A stretch of DNA of 64,000 bases. Origin: Sulfurovum sp. 16-42-52 (GTDB lineage: Bacteria > Campylobacterota > Campylobacteria > Campylobacterales > Sulfurovaceae). The notes beneath the pieces were generated by a model that saw only the letters and a list, made by a program, of their open reading frames with translations, made no database searches and was not told the origin of the DNA. Location of the stretch: assembly GCA_002281755.1 (NCBI GenBank), contig NCHB01000006.1, positions 1 through 64,000 on the forward strand, in the 5' to 3' direction. Below are positions 54,315 to 64,000 of the stretch, piece by piece. Position 1 is the first letter of the stretch, and each line of letters opens with the position of its first letter. A program made the translations under genes and the position numbers.

Positions 54315-56468
54315 TTATTTATTGTATGCATCATCCAAACTGATAATTTCGATGAGTTTAAATTTTTGTGAAATTTTTTCAGCCAAAAGCTGTTTTTTTG
54401 ATTCGCTGCTCTCAGCTTCTATCTGACAAAACTCCGCTTCTTCAGAATTTTTAATGCCAAATTCGATACTCAAAAGATTGAGATTAAGCTCGGAAAGTTT
54501 TGCCAACAGATCTGCCAATATACCTTTTTTATTTTGAAGGCTGATGGTGAGTCGGTATTTGGTCAGTTTCGTACCGCTCCATCTTACATAAAGCATCTCC
54601 TCACCTTCAAGCATTTTACCGTACGCCTTTTTGCACAGTTTATGGTGTACAACCGCTTTTCCTGCTTGATAAAATGCAACGATCTGATCCCCAACTTTAG
54701 GATGACAGCAATAATCAAATTCTGCACCATCAAGCGGTTTATTGGTAAAAAAACTAAAATGTTCAAGCTCTTTTAGATTGGGTTTTTTGTACCCTTTTTT
54801 GAGCAATTCCCAAAATCGCAACTCTTTAGTCCCCAGATAATCCGCCACTTGATGAATCACTTCTTTGTAATAATCAAGCGTCGTAGGCAATTTATGGATG
54901 GTATCATGCAATTCAATATGCTTGATAAGATCCATCATTTCCGTACTTTTTTGAGAAAACAGTGCGCCTAAAATGTTATAGGCGCTCAGTGTATCTGCTT
55001 CTTTTATTCTCGCTCTACACGCAGCGCGTATGCCCTCTTGTGCTTTAGATGTCTTGACCGTATCTGACCATGAACAGTACAGATGAGGCTCTTTGTCTTT
55101 GAGGATTTTTACAATGTCACCATTTTTCAAGACGCTTAAAAGTGACGCTTTTTGTTTATTGATCAGCGCTTCTGTGGCTGTTGCACCCACTTCAGAGTGA
55201 ATCGCATAGGCAAAATCAAGTGCAACCGAACCTTTAGGCAGTGTATAATAATCGCCTTTGGGTGAAAATACCGTAATGTCTTCTGAAAAGAGATCTGACT
55301 TGGCAAGTTCGTAAAACTCTTCCACCGACTCATTCTGATAATGCAAACTCTGTAGCCATCCCAGATTGACAGCGTTATCCCCGCCTTTATATTTCCAGTG
55401 CGCTGCCACACCATACTCTGCAAGCCTGTGCATCTCAATAGTACGTATCTGGGCCTCGACGATACCCTCTTCATCAAATAAAGTCGTGTGAATCGTTTTA
55501 TATCCATTCTCCTTGGGAACAGCGATATAGTCTTTAAATCTCGAGATAAGCGGCGTAAAATGTAAATGTATCAACCCTAAAACCCTGTAGCATTCTATGG
55601 GCTCAGCGACGATGATACGAATTGCAAGTAGATCAAGTACCTCTTCGATACTCACACCTTTACGGTGCATCTTAAGATAGATAGAGTAGTGGTGTTTTAC
55701 CCTGCCTAAAATCTCGAAATCATCCTCGCTAAACCCGTCTTTTTGCAGTATGTCATGAATTTTTTGGATAAAAGCATTGAGTTTAAACTGCAAATTTTGA
55801 TTATTTGAACGTAGATAGGTATCTATCTGTTTGTAGTCTTCAGGGTAGATGTAACGAAAACTTAAATCTTCCAGATGCTTTTTCACTTGGGAGATACCCA
55901 GTCTGTGTGCAATAGGTGCATAGACCACCATCGTTTCTTCTGAAATACGTTTTTGTTTTTCCGTGCTCAGCGCCTCAAGCGTGAGCATATTGTGCAGTCT
56001 GTCACAGAGCTTGATGACCAGCACCCGTACGTCTTTGATGGAGGCAATAAGCATTTTTCTAAAGGAGAGTGCGGAATTTATAAGTCTTTCATCTGAGCCT
56101 GATGGGATGAGTTCTTCATCACGAATCTCGATGATCTTCGTAAGTCCTTCAACCATATGTGCCACATCTTCCCCAAAAAGAGGAATCAACTCTTCAATAC
56201 TGTAATGTGTATCTTCTACCACATCATGCAGTAAAGCAGCCTGTACCATCATTTCATCATTGGAGATACGTGCGGTAATGGCTGCTACCAGTATGGGATG
56301 TACCACATACGGTTCACCGCTTTTACGTGTTTGACCTTCATGGGCTTTATATGAAAGTTCTAATGCAGCATCTGTTGCAGGAAGCGGAGCTGGAATCACA
56401 CTATACAGAAGCGCCTTTGCTTCCTCTATGGTGTGTATGTTTTTAGCTTTATCCAGAAAAGCATCCAA
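54315..56468 (-). CDS. spoT: Bifunctional (p)ppGpp synthetase/hydrolase
   Basis: Makes and breaks the alarmone (p)ppGpp. 717 residues: N-terminal HD hydrolase (HDVVEDTHYS and LCDRLHNM), synthetase domain (FKDYIAVPKENGYKTIHTTLF), TGS (ITVFSPKGDYYTLPKGSVALDFAY), a helical part and a C-terminal ACT domain. Having both domains intact fits a single RSH enzyme. It starts 6 nt after rpoZ, the omega subunit that mediates ppGpp action. Confidence 0.96.
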   Translation of the reverse strand: MDAFLDKAKNIHTIEEAKALLYSVIPAPLPATDAALELSYKAHEGQTRKSGEPYVVHPILVAAITARISNDEMMVQAALLHDVVEDTHYSIEELIPLFGEDVAHMVEGLTKIIEIRDEELIPSGSDERLINSALSFRKMLIASIKDVRVLVIKLCDRLHNMLTLEALSTEKQKRISEETMVVYAPIAHRLGISQVKKHLEDLSFRYIYPEDYKQIDTYLRSNNQNLQFKLNAFIQKIHDILQKDGFSEDDFEILGRVKHHYSIYLKMHRKGVSIEEVLDLLAIRIIVAEPIECYRVLGLIHLHFTPLISRFKDYIAVPKENGYKTIHTTLFDEEGIVEAQIRTIEMHRLAEYGVAAHWKYKGGDNAVNLGWLQSLHYQNESVEEFYELAKSDLFSEDITVFSPKGDYYTLPKGSVALDFAYAIHSEVGATATEALINKQKASLLSVLKNGDIVKILKDKEPHLYCSWSDTVKTSKAQEGIRAACRARIKEADTLSAYNILGALFSQKSTEMMDLIKHIELHDTIHKLPTTLDYYKEVIHQVADYLGTKELRFWELLKKGYKKPNLKELEHFSFFTNKPLDGAEFDYCCHPKVGDQIVAFYQAGKAVVHHKLCKKAYGKMLEGEEMLYVRWSGTKLTKYRLTISLQNKKGILADLLAKLSELNLNLLSIEFGIKNSEEAEFCQIEAESSESKKQLLAEKISQKFKLIEIISLDDAYNK

Positions 56469-56474
56469 GGTTTT

Positions 56475-56681
56475 TTAACCTTCAATACTTACGATAATTT
56501 TTCCTTCAGCTATCTCTCTGAGTGCAATTTCAGCATATTTCATACCTGAAGTATCTCTATCCAAACACGGTTTAGCCCCATTGGCTATTGCTTCGGCTCT
56601 TTTTCCTACCGCATTGGCAAGAAGATATTTGTCAAAATCGACTTTTTCTAGTGCTTTGGCGGTTAATTGTTCTGTTCTCAT
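56475..56681 (-). CDS. rpoZ: RNA polymerase omega subunit
   Basis: Small subunit that helps assemble RNA polymerase and forms part of a ppGpp site in proteobacteria. 68 residues with NAVGKRAEAIANGAKP and YAEIALREIAEGK. It lies between pyrH and spoT, the usual position in this phylum. Confidence 0.94.
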   Translation of the reverse strand: MRTEQLTAKALEKVDFDKYLLANAVGKRAEAIANGAKPCLDRDTSGMKYAEIALREIAEGKIIVSIEG

Positions 56682-56720
56682 ATTTATCCTTTAATTGATT
56701 TCGCGTAATTGCGTTTTACA

Positions 56721-57482
<762 letters not shown>

Positions 57483-57491
57483 TTAAAACTG

Positions 57492-58475
57492 TTATTTTTG
57501 ATAGCCTCGGAACGGTCTTGAATAAGGTGCCACATAACTCTGGGAATCATAGTCATACCCAAAAGGAACATACGTGTAAGGAAGCTGATAGTAATGCAAA
57601 ACCTCACTGGTTTTATCCCATCCCAAAGCCTTAAGTACTTCAGCCCCATTGAGACCCACACCTGCATACACTACGCGTTCTTTCACCTCATAAGATTCAT
57701 GATCCTGATACCCTCTTGTGTAATACCCCACCTGCAATTCAAAATACTTCATAAAAGAATCTTTCATGGGCTCAAAACCGCTGAACTTCAGTGCCATGAG
57801 GTATTTCATCGAGTTATATTGAGTAAAGATATCGACACTTGAGCCAAAATCAGGTACATATTCCAGACGAAAATCCAACGTTTCTTTTACCGCCGGATAT
57901 TTCTCTCTGACGTAATAAAATCCCGCACCAAGAGTATTCATCACCAAATCTTCATAGGAGAAACCCTGTGAGTTACTAAAAGAGTCCCCTACTTCCATCA
58001 TGCCTTGAAAAACCCATGAAGTAAGCGGACCATAAAGCAGTGACTCTTCTTCGCTCATCCCCCAATATTCATACAAAGAAGAAAATCCCAAAGACCAAAG
58101 ATAGGTAGAGTAGGTATGCCCCAGTTTATCCGCGCCTCCATATTTTGTATCGGCACCGAACCATCCTTCATCACCTGCAACCGGCGTGATGGTAAAATAA
58201 TCCCAAAATACTGAACCCCATATCGCAACAATGCCCGTACCCACAATATTGGTGTAAAGCACCCTATTCATCAGTTCGTCATGACTCAAAGGTTGTTGCG
58301 GTTTTCCCATCATGATTTGAAGATAGGTACGCTCATCTGTGCTATTCTGCTCCATGGTAGGAACGTCTATTGTCCTAGCAGGCTCTTTTGTGAACATCGG
58401 TTCAGCGGGAACGATGTTTCCTCCGGCAAAACCGAAACTTGCCGCAGACATGATTGTCAATACTGTTTTTTTCAT
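57492..58475 (-). CDS. DUF2279 secreted protein
   Basis: 327 residues. A signal peptide (about 1-17) is followed by the mature start GGNIVPAEPM. The core DKLGHTYSTYLWSLGFSSLY and GVFQGMMEVGDSFSNSQGFS-like region fit DUF2279 (YfiM-like), a probable periplasmic or outer-membrane-linked protein of unknown role. It is the last gene of the envC-ftsX-ftsE-trmB-rluD unit, 14 nt after envC. Confidence 0.8.
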   Translation of the reverse strand: MKKTVLTIMSAASFGFAGGNIVPAEPMFTKEPARTIDVPTMEQNSTDERTYLQIMMGKPQQPLSHDELMNRVLYTNIVGTGIVAIWGSVFWDYFTITPVAGDEGWFGADTKYGGADKLGHTYSTYLWSLGFSSLYEYWGMSEEESLLYGPLTSWVFQGMMEVGDSFSNSQGFSYEDLVMNTLGAGFYYVREKYPAVKETLDFRLEYVPDFGSSVDIFTQYNSMKYLMALKFSGFEPMKDSFMKYFELQVGYYTRGYQDHESYEVKERVVYAGVGLNGAEVLKALGWDKTSEVLHYYQLPYTYVPFGYDYDSQSYVAPYSRPFRGYQK

Positions 58476-58489
58476 AGTTCCTCTTAATA

Positions 58490-59854
58490 TTAGATTTGAA
58501 TGAGTTTCAAGGGGTCGATATGTTTAGAGTCTTTGGTTGCCTGAAAAATCAGTTTTTCATTCACTTTTCCTACTACATACCCTTTTTGTATCTTTGCGCC
58601 GACATGTATCGTTGGGGCTATCTTGGAGAGTCCTGCATAGACGGTGTGGATGCGGTCACTGTGCGATACAACCACCACCTTGCCCAACATACTGCTCTTA
58701 CCTGCAAATACCACTTTACCGTTTAAAATATTTTGTACCTTTGTATTGGATGCACGCTGCATCGTAATCGATTCATTAAAAATCTTGATTTTATAAATCG
58801 GATCCACATACGTACCGAATTTCTTGATAACACGCGCACCCGAAAGAGGTGATATAGTCTTTCCACCCTGATACGCGTAGGTTGCAGAGGCTTTATAAGA
58901 GGAGTTGACTTGTTTGACTTTTTCACTCTCCTGATAGACTTTTGTGTTCTCTTTCTCTGCCTCTTTTACAGCGACATGTGCTTTTTCTTTATCTTCTTTC
59001 GTTTTTGCTTTACGCAAAGCCTCTTGCGCTTTCTTTGCATTGGTACGCGCCAAGGCTTTGGCTTCACGAATCTCTCTTTGTCTTATCTTCTCAAGGCGCA
59101 TGGCTTCTTTTTCTGCTGCAGCTCTTTTTTTTGCCTCTTCCACTTCTTGCGCTTGCAAAATATTGAGTTGTGCCAACGTCGAACGTAAAGAGTTTTGCTT
59201 GTCTACTATCTTTTCAAGCTTTGCATTGTAAGTCTCTTCATCTTTACTGAGTTTTTTACGCAATTTCTCTTTTGCTGCCTTCTTTTGCGCATACTCTTCT
59301 CTCTTTTTGTCAATGGTTTGAATCTCTACTTTTGTTTTATTACGTAAAACGGTTTTGTCTTCTTTTGCTTTTTTAAGCGTACCGATGTCTGATTTAAGGG
59401 TTTCAAGCATTTTGGTATTGTGCTCTTTATAGGCCGTATAAATCTCTTGCATCATCATAGACATTCTGGTTGGCTCATGCGACTGTTCCAGCGCATAGAC
59501 AATAGAGAACTGCTCAGAGAGCAAGGAGATAAAAGCCTGACGTTTTTCTTCCAATGCGCCGCTGGTCTGAGCCAATTCTTCTTCGGATTTTTCGAGTTCG
59601 CTTTTGAGAAGATCGTACTCTTTCTGAGTCGCTTCATGGTCCGCTTCAAGTTCATCCATCTTTTTTTCGATATATTCAATCTCTTTTTCAGTCTTCTTGA
59701 TATCTCTTGCAACCCTGCCCAAATAGGTACTGGCTTGCTTTTTCTCCGTCTCCACGGCTGACAAGGTCTGTTCGGATTTTTTGATTTTTGCAGTGGTGGA
59801 AGCGGCATACACCAAGCCCACACTCATCACACAAAGGAAAATGAAGGATTTCAC
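58490..59854 (-). CDS. EnvC-like murein-hydrolase activator
   Basis: 454 residues. A signal peptide (about 1-17), a very long coiled coil (about 20-330, rich in Glu, Lys and Ala) and a C-terminal LytM (M23-like) domain. The metal-binding His and Asp of active M23 enzymes are not seen at their normal places (IKIFNESITM region), as in EnvC. The activator works with FtsEX to switch on amidases such as AmiC. It overlaps ftsX by 4 nt. Confidence 0.88.
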   Translation of the reverse strand: MKSFIFLCVMSVGLVYAASTTAKIKKSEQTLSAVETEKKQASTYLGRVARDIKKTEKEIEYIEKKMDELEADHEATQKEYDLLKSELEKSEEELAQTSGALEEKRQAFISLLSEQFSIVYALEQSHEPTRMSMMMQEIYTAYKEHNTKMLETLKSDIGTLKKAKEDKTVLRNKTKVEIQTIDKKREEYAQKKAAKEKLRKKLSKDEETYNAKLEKIVDKQNSLRSTLAQLNILQAQEVEEAKKRAAAEKEAMRLEKIRQREIREAKALARTNAKKAQEALRKAKTKEDKEKAHVAVKEAEKENTKVYQESEKVKQVNSSYKASATYAYQGGKTISPLSGARVIKKFGTYVDPIYKIKIFNESITMQRASNTKVQNILNGKVVFAGKSSMLGKVVVVSHSDRIHTVYAGLSKIAPTIHVGAKIQKGYVVGKVNEKLIFQATKDSKHIDPLKLIQI

Positions 59855-60666
59855 TCCTGCACTCCCTTGCTGCTAAAGACGACAGAGTAAACGGCAAAAA
59901 TAACGATAAAAAATGCAGATGCCAACAAAAGTCCAATATCACTGAGCTTAAAGAGTACCTCTTGGTTCTGAACCATAATGTCGATACCGCTCTGAGTTGC
60001 CCAATAAAACTTGATATAGAGAAAAAGCGCTGAAACCAGTATCGTTGCGACTATGGCATCCATCAGTGCAACCTTAAAAAGCACACCTGATCTCAGCATC
60101 AAAGGTGCACCAAATATCTCCATGACCTGCATACGTTCTTTGTGGGCATATTTCCATATTTCCATCTGTTTAATGATGAGAAATAAACTCACAACCGCCA
60201 TAAACACAATAAAAATCTTCAGTGTAAATTTAATAAAAGAGAAAAGTTTATAGTTTGAATTATGGCTGCTCCCAAAGGTCTCAACTTTTTTTACATTCTC
60301 GTTTGAGAGTAAATCTTTTTTGATTTTTTCAAGCTCCGAAGTACGAAGATACGAGTCCAAACCAAGGTTATAAAAATAAGGTAAGGCAGCCAAAATCTCT
60401 TCGCTCGTGCTTTGGCTCACACCTTTTGTCACCTCTGCTACAATATTTTCGCGCTTAATGAGTTTCGTCCCGCTAATATGGTCGTTTAATGCCTGAAAAG
60501 CCGAAAGCTCCATAGGCTCTTTGGTAACCACGAACATCGAATATCCGTCTTTGAGTCCTTGTTCATAGGTATCAGTCGTACGCTCAAATACCAAAAAAAA
60601 CTCAATACCCAACAATATTGCCATCAATGGCAAAATAAACATCAGATGATTTTTAATGAACTTCAT
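59851..60666 (-). CDS. ftsX: Cell division protein FtsX
   Basis: Inner-membrane partner of FtsE. 271 residues: one N-terminal helix (about 5-25), a periplasmic domain that would contact the activator, and three further helices, with MQVMEIFGAP after the second. The ATG at 60666 lies inside the end of ftsE (14-nt overlap). The upstream in-frame start was dropped. Confidence 0.9.
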   Translation of the reverse strand: MKFIKNHLMFILPLMAILLGIEFFLVFERTTDTYEQGLKDGYSMFVVTKEPMELSAFQALNDHISGTKLIKRENIVAEVTKGVSQSTSEEILAALPYFYNLGLDSYLRTSELEKIKKDLLSNENVKKVETFGSSHNSNYKLFSFIKFTLKIFIVFMAVVSLFLIIKQMEIWKYAHKERMQVMEIFGAPLMLRSGVLFKVALMDAIVATILVSALFLYIKFYWATQSGIDIMVQNQEVLFKLSDIGLLLASAFFIVIFAVYSVVFSSKGVQE

Positions 60667-61327
60667 ACACACCCTTGCTCTCAATGATAAAATGTCTATA
60701 CGGCAGCGAAAAAATAGTCGGAATTTTATGTGTCACTACCAGCACCGTTGTTTCAAGCTGCTGACACGCATTTTCCATCAAGTCCCAAATCACATTGGAA
60801 GAGTAGTCATCAAGGTTTCCGGTGGGCTCATCTGCCAAAATCACAACAGGGTTTTTTGCCAATGCCCTCGCAACTCCCACGCGCTGCTGTTCCCCACCAC
60901 TGAGTTCCAAAGGATACTTATCGGCATGTTCTGAGAGCTTGACATGCTTGAGCAGTCTTCGTGCCTGTGTGTCCTGAATCTCCGTAGAATACCCTGCAAT
61001 CATCAAAGGAAGCACCACATTTTTGGCAACCGTCCATTCATTGATGAGTTTATAATCTTGAAATATGATACCCATATGCGCCCGCAGCTCTTGCAGTTTG
61101 CCTTTGCGTATGGTAGCAAGATCATGCCCACCTACGACCAAACTTCCCTCTGTCGCTTGGATTTGGCCGTAAAGAGATTTAAGCAGTGTAGATTTACCCG
61201 AACCGCTAGGCCCTGTGATGAAAACAAATTCACCTTTTTTGATGCTGAAACTCGCATCTTTGATGATTTCTTTATCACCGTTGCCATAACTCAGTGTAAG
61301 ATGCGAAGCGTGAATCACATTGGACAT
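60653..61327 (-). CDS. ftsE: Cell division ATP-binding protein FtsE
   Basis: ABC ATPase of the FtsEX complex. 224 residues with Walker [12 protein letters not shown], signature [15 protein letters not shown] and Walker [13 protein letters not shown]. It starts 3 nt after trmB and overlaps ftsX. It probably opens the amidase-activating path through FtsX and the EnvC-like protein. Confidence 0.94.
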   Translation of the reverse strand: MSNVIHASHLTLSYGNGDKEIIKDASFSIKKGEFVFITGPSGSGKSTLLKSLYGQIQATEGSLVVGGHDLATIRKGKLQELRAHMGIIFQDYKLINEWTVAKNVVLPLMIAGYSTEIQDTQARRLLKHVKLSEHADKYPLELSGGEQQRVGVARALAKNPVVILADEPTGNLDDYSSNVIWDLMENACQQLETTVLVVTHKIPTIFSLPYRHFIIESKGVYEVH

Positions 61328-61330
61328 ACT

Positions 61331-62515
61331 CTACTCTCCTTTAGCTAACATGATTTGCGCCACCATTGCTTGATGTGCTTGAAAATTGACCGAAGTTTTA
61401 ATAGGAGAAGAGACAAAATACCTGCATCCCTCTTGATTGAGAATCAAATATTTGTGCTCAGGTCTATCAAAACTCCCAAAAGCACATTTGATGACTACAC
61501 TGTGCCCAGATATTTGATAGATACGCTCAAAATGTACAAAATATCCCTCAAAAACCAAGGCTTTTAAAGGCAAACGCTCTTCCAATCCTTGAATATATTT
61601 TACCCCATTAAAATTAAAATCTATCGTCTCTTCTTTGCAGGGAGAGTCTTGCAAAGAAGTGGTATGCACCTCATAGATATCTTTTTCCTGCCTGAGCCAT
61701 CGTGCCTCATATTTACTGGTCACTTCAAGTGCCTCGTTTTTGTGCACATTCACTTCTGCTTTTGGCAACGCAAAAAAGGTCTCAAGTGCATACCAAAAGT
61801 AGCTGTCGCTATCGGTGCGCAACTCCAAACGACCGCCTTTTTTGAGTACCCGCATAGACTCTTCAAGGAAACTCGGGCTGATGACTCTTCTGTGGGGTTT
61901 TTTATCCCAAGGTACAGGAAAATGCACAAAGATCTGTTCACACCTGTTTGAGGGAAGCATTTCCAAAAAAAGCCGTGCATCGTAATTGACCACCCAGATA
62001 TTTTCAAGTTGCTGCAGTTCTATCTGTTTGAGCACCTGTTGTGCTGAGGGGGTATGGATCTCTATACCTATATAGAGCGTGTCAGGATTCTTTTTTGCCT
62101 GAAACAACAAATGCCGACCGCTCCCAAATCCCACTTCGACACACAACTTCTCCTTGGGGTACACCATCCCTTCAAAAGATTCAATTTTTTTAAAATATTC
62201 TGAAGAAAGCGGTGTTTTGGTATTGGTTGTTGCGATATTGGATGAGAGTATCTGTAAATCCAACTCTTGTGCCACAAGAGCAATAGCCTCTTTAAGAAGC
62301 GCTACTTTTAGCGGTCTTGTCACCTTGTCATACTTGAGCAGCATCGCATCGGTATCCGGCTTGAGTTGCAACAAAAACTCTTCACCTCCGTGTTCAACGC
62401 CGATGAGCATCTCTTTCCCGGTAGATGAGGTTGCCACAAAAGTCATCGTCTGGCTCGATGCCACTTTTTGCTCTAACAATGTCGTATCAAAAGGGATAAC
62501 TTTTAGGTGTGGCAT
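61331..62515 (-). CDS. trmB: tRNA (guanine-N7)-methyltransferase, long form
   Basis: Makes m7G46 in tRNA using SAM. At 394 residues it is much longer than the usual 220-240. Extra segments of about 110 residues lie at the N-terminus and a similar length at the C-terminus, around the core with VEVGFGSGRHLLFQA and HFPVPWDKKPHRRV. This long form is typical of Campylobacterota. The gene leads into ftsE. Confidence 0.93.
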   Translation of the reverse strand: MPHLKVIPFDTTLLEQKVASSQTMTFVATSSTGKEMLIGVEHGGEEFLLQLKPDTDAMLLKYDKVTRPLKVALLKEAIALVAQELDLQILSSNIATTNTKTPLSSEYFKKIESFEGMVYPKEKLCVEVGFGSGRHLLFQAKKNPDTLYIGIEIHTPSAQQVLKQIELQQLENIWVVNYDARLFLEMLPSNRCEQIFVHFPVPWDKKPHRRVISPSFLEESMRVLKKGGRLELRTDSDSYFWYALETFFALPKAEVNVHKNEALEVTSKYEARWLRQEKDIYEVHTTSLQDSPCKEETIDFNFNGVKYIQGLEERLPLKALVFEGYFVHFERIYQISGHSVVIKCAFGSFDRPEHKYLILNQEGCRYFVSSPIKTSVNFQAHQAMVAQIMLAKGE

Positions 62516-62574
62516 TTTTCCTGCTTTTATCGGTATAGCATCTTGATGCGTTGTATTAGGCTACTGTAACTGTG

Positions 62575-63528
62575 CTACTCTTGGATAAAAAGTGAACCCA
62601 AAGTCTTGGGATTGATCTTTTCATTCACCTCATCCATCGCAAAATATTTGGATAAAAATTGTTTCATATCCTCAAACACTGGGGCAACAAATTCCATCTT
62701 TTTGCCCGTGATTGGGTGTGTCAGATACAGAAGATACGCATGCAAATAAACTCGTGGTATTTTATCTCTTTTGCTCTTAAACCCATATAAGTCATCCCCC
62801 AGAATATGCCGACCCAAGCTCTTGAGGTGTACACGAATCTGATGGGTTCTCCCTGTATAGAGTTTAGCAGCGATCAGTTCGGTGTCCCACATTCCCAAAG
62901 CCAGTTTAACAAAAGCCGTTTTTGCTGTTCTGCCATCTTGAACCACATCCATCATCAGCCTGTTTTTAGGATTGCGTCCGATGGGTTTATCTACCTGCGT
63001 ATCTTCTCTCATAGGATGGTCAATCAATGCCAGATAATAACGCCCCATACTCTTGTCCTGAAGCTGGGCGCTTAGTGCTTCATGCGTTTCATTGTCTTTG
63101 GCGATGACAAGAGCACCGGTGGTCTCTTTGTCTATGCGGTGTACGATACCATGACGCTCTTCCCCGCTTAGCGTCGAGAGTGAGATGCCTTTATGCACAA
63201 GCCAATCAACCAATGTAGGCTCTTTAACTGAAGGCGCTGGATGCACCACAAGCCCTGAAGGTTTGTTGATTACCAAAAGATGGTCATCTTCGTACAAAAT
63301 CTCAATATCAAAATCGATTTTAGGCGCAACCTTTTTCTCCGCCTCTTTAAAGACATAAGAAACCGTATCACCCTCCTGTACTCTAAAACTACTCTTGATG
63401 ACAACTTGCGCATTGACAGATACCAACCCTTCTTTTACAAGCTTTTCAAGCTGATTGCGACTTGCATCAAGGTGCATCGCAAGTATTTTATCAAGGCGTC
63501 CTTCTACCGTTGCAACAAAGTGATTCAT
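62575..63528 (-). CDS. RluD-family 23S rRNA pseudouridine synthase
   Basis: 317 residues with an N-terminal S4 domain (about 5-70) and the catalytic HRIDKETTGALVIAK near residue 135, holding the essential Asp. It is a RluA/C/D-type enzyme; the exact target is not settled. ATG 63528 is used; an upstream ATG at 63552 lies inside the preceding gene. It is followed by trmB with a 59-nt gap. Confidence 0.92.
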   Translation of the reverse strand: MNHFVATVEGRLDKILAMHLDASRNQLEKLVKEGLVSVNAQVVIKSSFRVQEGDTVSYVFKEAEKKVAPKIDFDIEILYEDDHLLVINKPSGLVVHPAPSVKEPTLVDWLVHKGISLSTLSGEERHGIVHRIDKETTGALVIAKDNETHEALSAQLQDKSMGRYYLALIDHPMREDTQVDKPIGRNPKNRLMMDVVQDGRTAKTAFVKLALGMWDTELIAAKLYTGRTHQIRVHLKSLGRHILGDDLYGFKSKRDKIPRVYLHAYLLYLTHPITGKKMEFVAPVFEDMKQFLSKYFAMDEVNEKINPKTLGSLFIQE

Positions 63529-63532
63529 GGTG

Positions 63533-63913
63533 TTAGTTCTTACAAGGTTCATCAGACAAAAACTGTTTACGCACCCATCCTATTTTGCCTTTTGCATCCA
63601 CCTTGCACCAAGTGGGATATTTCCATGCCATATAGTTTCTTTTGACCTCATCCATCCCATCAAGTTCTTTTTGGGTTATCTCCCTCATGCAGCCATAATT
63701 TTGTACACACTCTTCTGTCCAGACACGCGTATATATCTTCTTTGCTTTGCGGTTAGGCTCTTCATTTAATACAAGCACTTCACATCGTTTGATGAGCTTT
63801 ACTTTAAATGCAGAAGGATAGATATTTTCATCCGAGACGCCATCATTTCTTTTTAAAATATCTCTAGCAAAGAGCATCACGCCAAACAGAGTCAAAAACA
63901 GAAAAAACCTCAC
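63533..63913 (-). CDS. Secreted SH3-like small protein
   Basis: 126 residues. A signal peptide (about 1-16) is followed by a compact domain with four Cys (CEVLVLNEEP, ECVQNYGC, WCKVDAKGKIGWVRKQFL). The last segment matches bacterial SH3-type folds that often bind cell wall. The start is GTG, overlapping the previous stop, with AGGTG nearby. Function unknown. It ends 4 nt before the rluD-family start. Confidence 0.7.
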   Translation of the reverse strand: MRFFLFLTLFGVMLFARDILKRNDGVSDENIYPSAFKVKLIKRCEVLVLNEEPNRKAKKIYTRVWTEECVQNYGCMREITQKELDGMDEVKRNYMAWKYPTWCKVDAKGKIGWVRKQFLSDEPCKN

Positions 63914-64000
63914 ACCATCACCTCGTTATCATCTCTTCTCCAACGCTTTGGATCTAAAAATGTATCATCGTGTATCGTGCTTAGTGATGATTGCAGCATT
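63910..64000 (-). CDS. C-terminal part of a gene entering from the right edge
   Basis: The last 29 codons of a reading frame end DPKRWRRDDNEVMV and a TGA that overlaps the GTG of the SH3-like gene. The frame is open to the window edge, so most of the gene is outside. The family cannot be told from this piece. Confidence 0.5.
   Translation of the reverse strand, partial: MLQSSLSTIHDDTFLDPKRWRRDDNEVMV

Noticed and set aside
58490-59854. EnvC-like protein as an active M23 endopeptidase
   Set aside because: The expected metal-binding His and Asp are not visible in the LytM part and the gene sits with ftsEX, so an activator is more likely.

Overview
The window is a dense, mostly single-copy chromosomal segment from a Campylobacterota (epsilonproteobacterial) organism, most like the Sulfurovum/Sulfurimonas group. 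Three things point there: gene-order blocks typical of that phylum (rplI-hslV-hslU-era; pyrH-rpoZ-spoT-tyrS; trmB-ftsE-ftsX-envC), moderately AT-rich promoters with a strong TATAAT -10 box and no clear -35 box, and phylum-typical proteins such as the long TrmB, the Bpt leucyltransferase and the GG(E/N)I-type secreted proteins. No rRNA, tRNA, CRISPR array, insertion sequence or prophage was seen. No gene-free gap exceeds 300 bases.

Layout. 0-3.4 kb: rplI-hslV-hslU-era (ribosome and proteolysis, minus strand). 3.5-7.5 kb: mlaA-mlaC lipid transport, an M3 oligopeptidase and a membrane protein. 7.5-14.6 kb: argG, a CZB-like protein, pdxJ-pdxA (vitamin B6), a TPR protein with a small CxxC protein, msrB, a NifU paralogue that has lost most cysteines, and YqeY. 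14.7-18.9 kb: a four-gene TolC/HlyD/FtsX-like permease/ABC ATPase export operon. 19-24 kb: trpC, TPR and YkgJ-type proteins, TrmN6-like methyltransferase, bpt and mnmC (oxidase half only). 24-25.8 kb: a small accessory patch with a hydrolase remnant, an Ig-like lipoprotein and a RelE/ParE toxin-antitoxin pair. 25.8-33.4 kb: glyS, a 44-residue membrane peptide gene, trmL, a DUF1016 nuclease, purU, a CCA/PcnB-type nucleotidyltransferase and leuD-leuB. 33.5-38 kb: rpoD, a CinA-like protein, an MFS transporter and a DTW protein.

38-49.3 kb is the most coherent functional block. A minus-strand train runs porin, DUF485 protein, ActP, CBS/DUF294 protein, DEDDh exonuclease, acetyl-CoA synthetase and AEC transporter. 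Directly upstream lie a Cache-domain histidine kinase and an OmpR-type response regulator. An 11-bp-period tandem direct repeat lies in front of the porin, as expected for an OmpR/PhoB-type operator. I infer an acetate (or other small carboxylate) sensing, uptake and activation regulon.

49.4-57.4 kb: ppa, then tandem amidase genes, an NMO-type flavoprotein, tyrS, spoT, rpoZ and pyrH. 57.5-64 kb: a DUF2279 protein and envC-ftsX-ftsE-trmB-rluD with a small SH3-like protein (cell division, peptidoglycan and RNA modification), and the tail of one further gene at the edge.

Best leads: the predicted Cache-kinase acetate regulon with its operator; the cysteine-stripped NifU paralogue; two genes whose -10 box sits 6-7 nt before the ATG (leaderless candidates); a recurrent TATAATCGCG promoter core; an overlooked 44-codon gene; and a hydrolase cut off just after its nucleophile motif. 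None is proven to be a new system.
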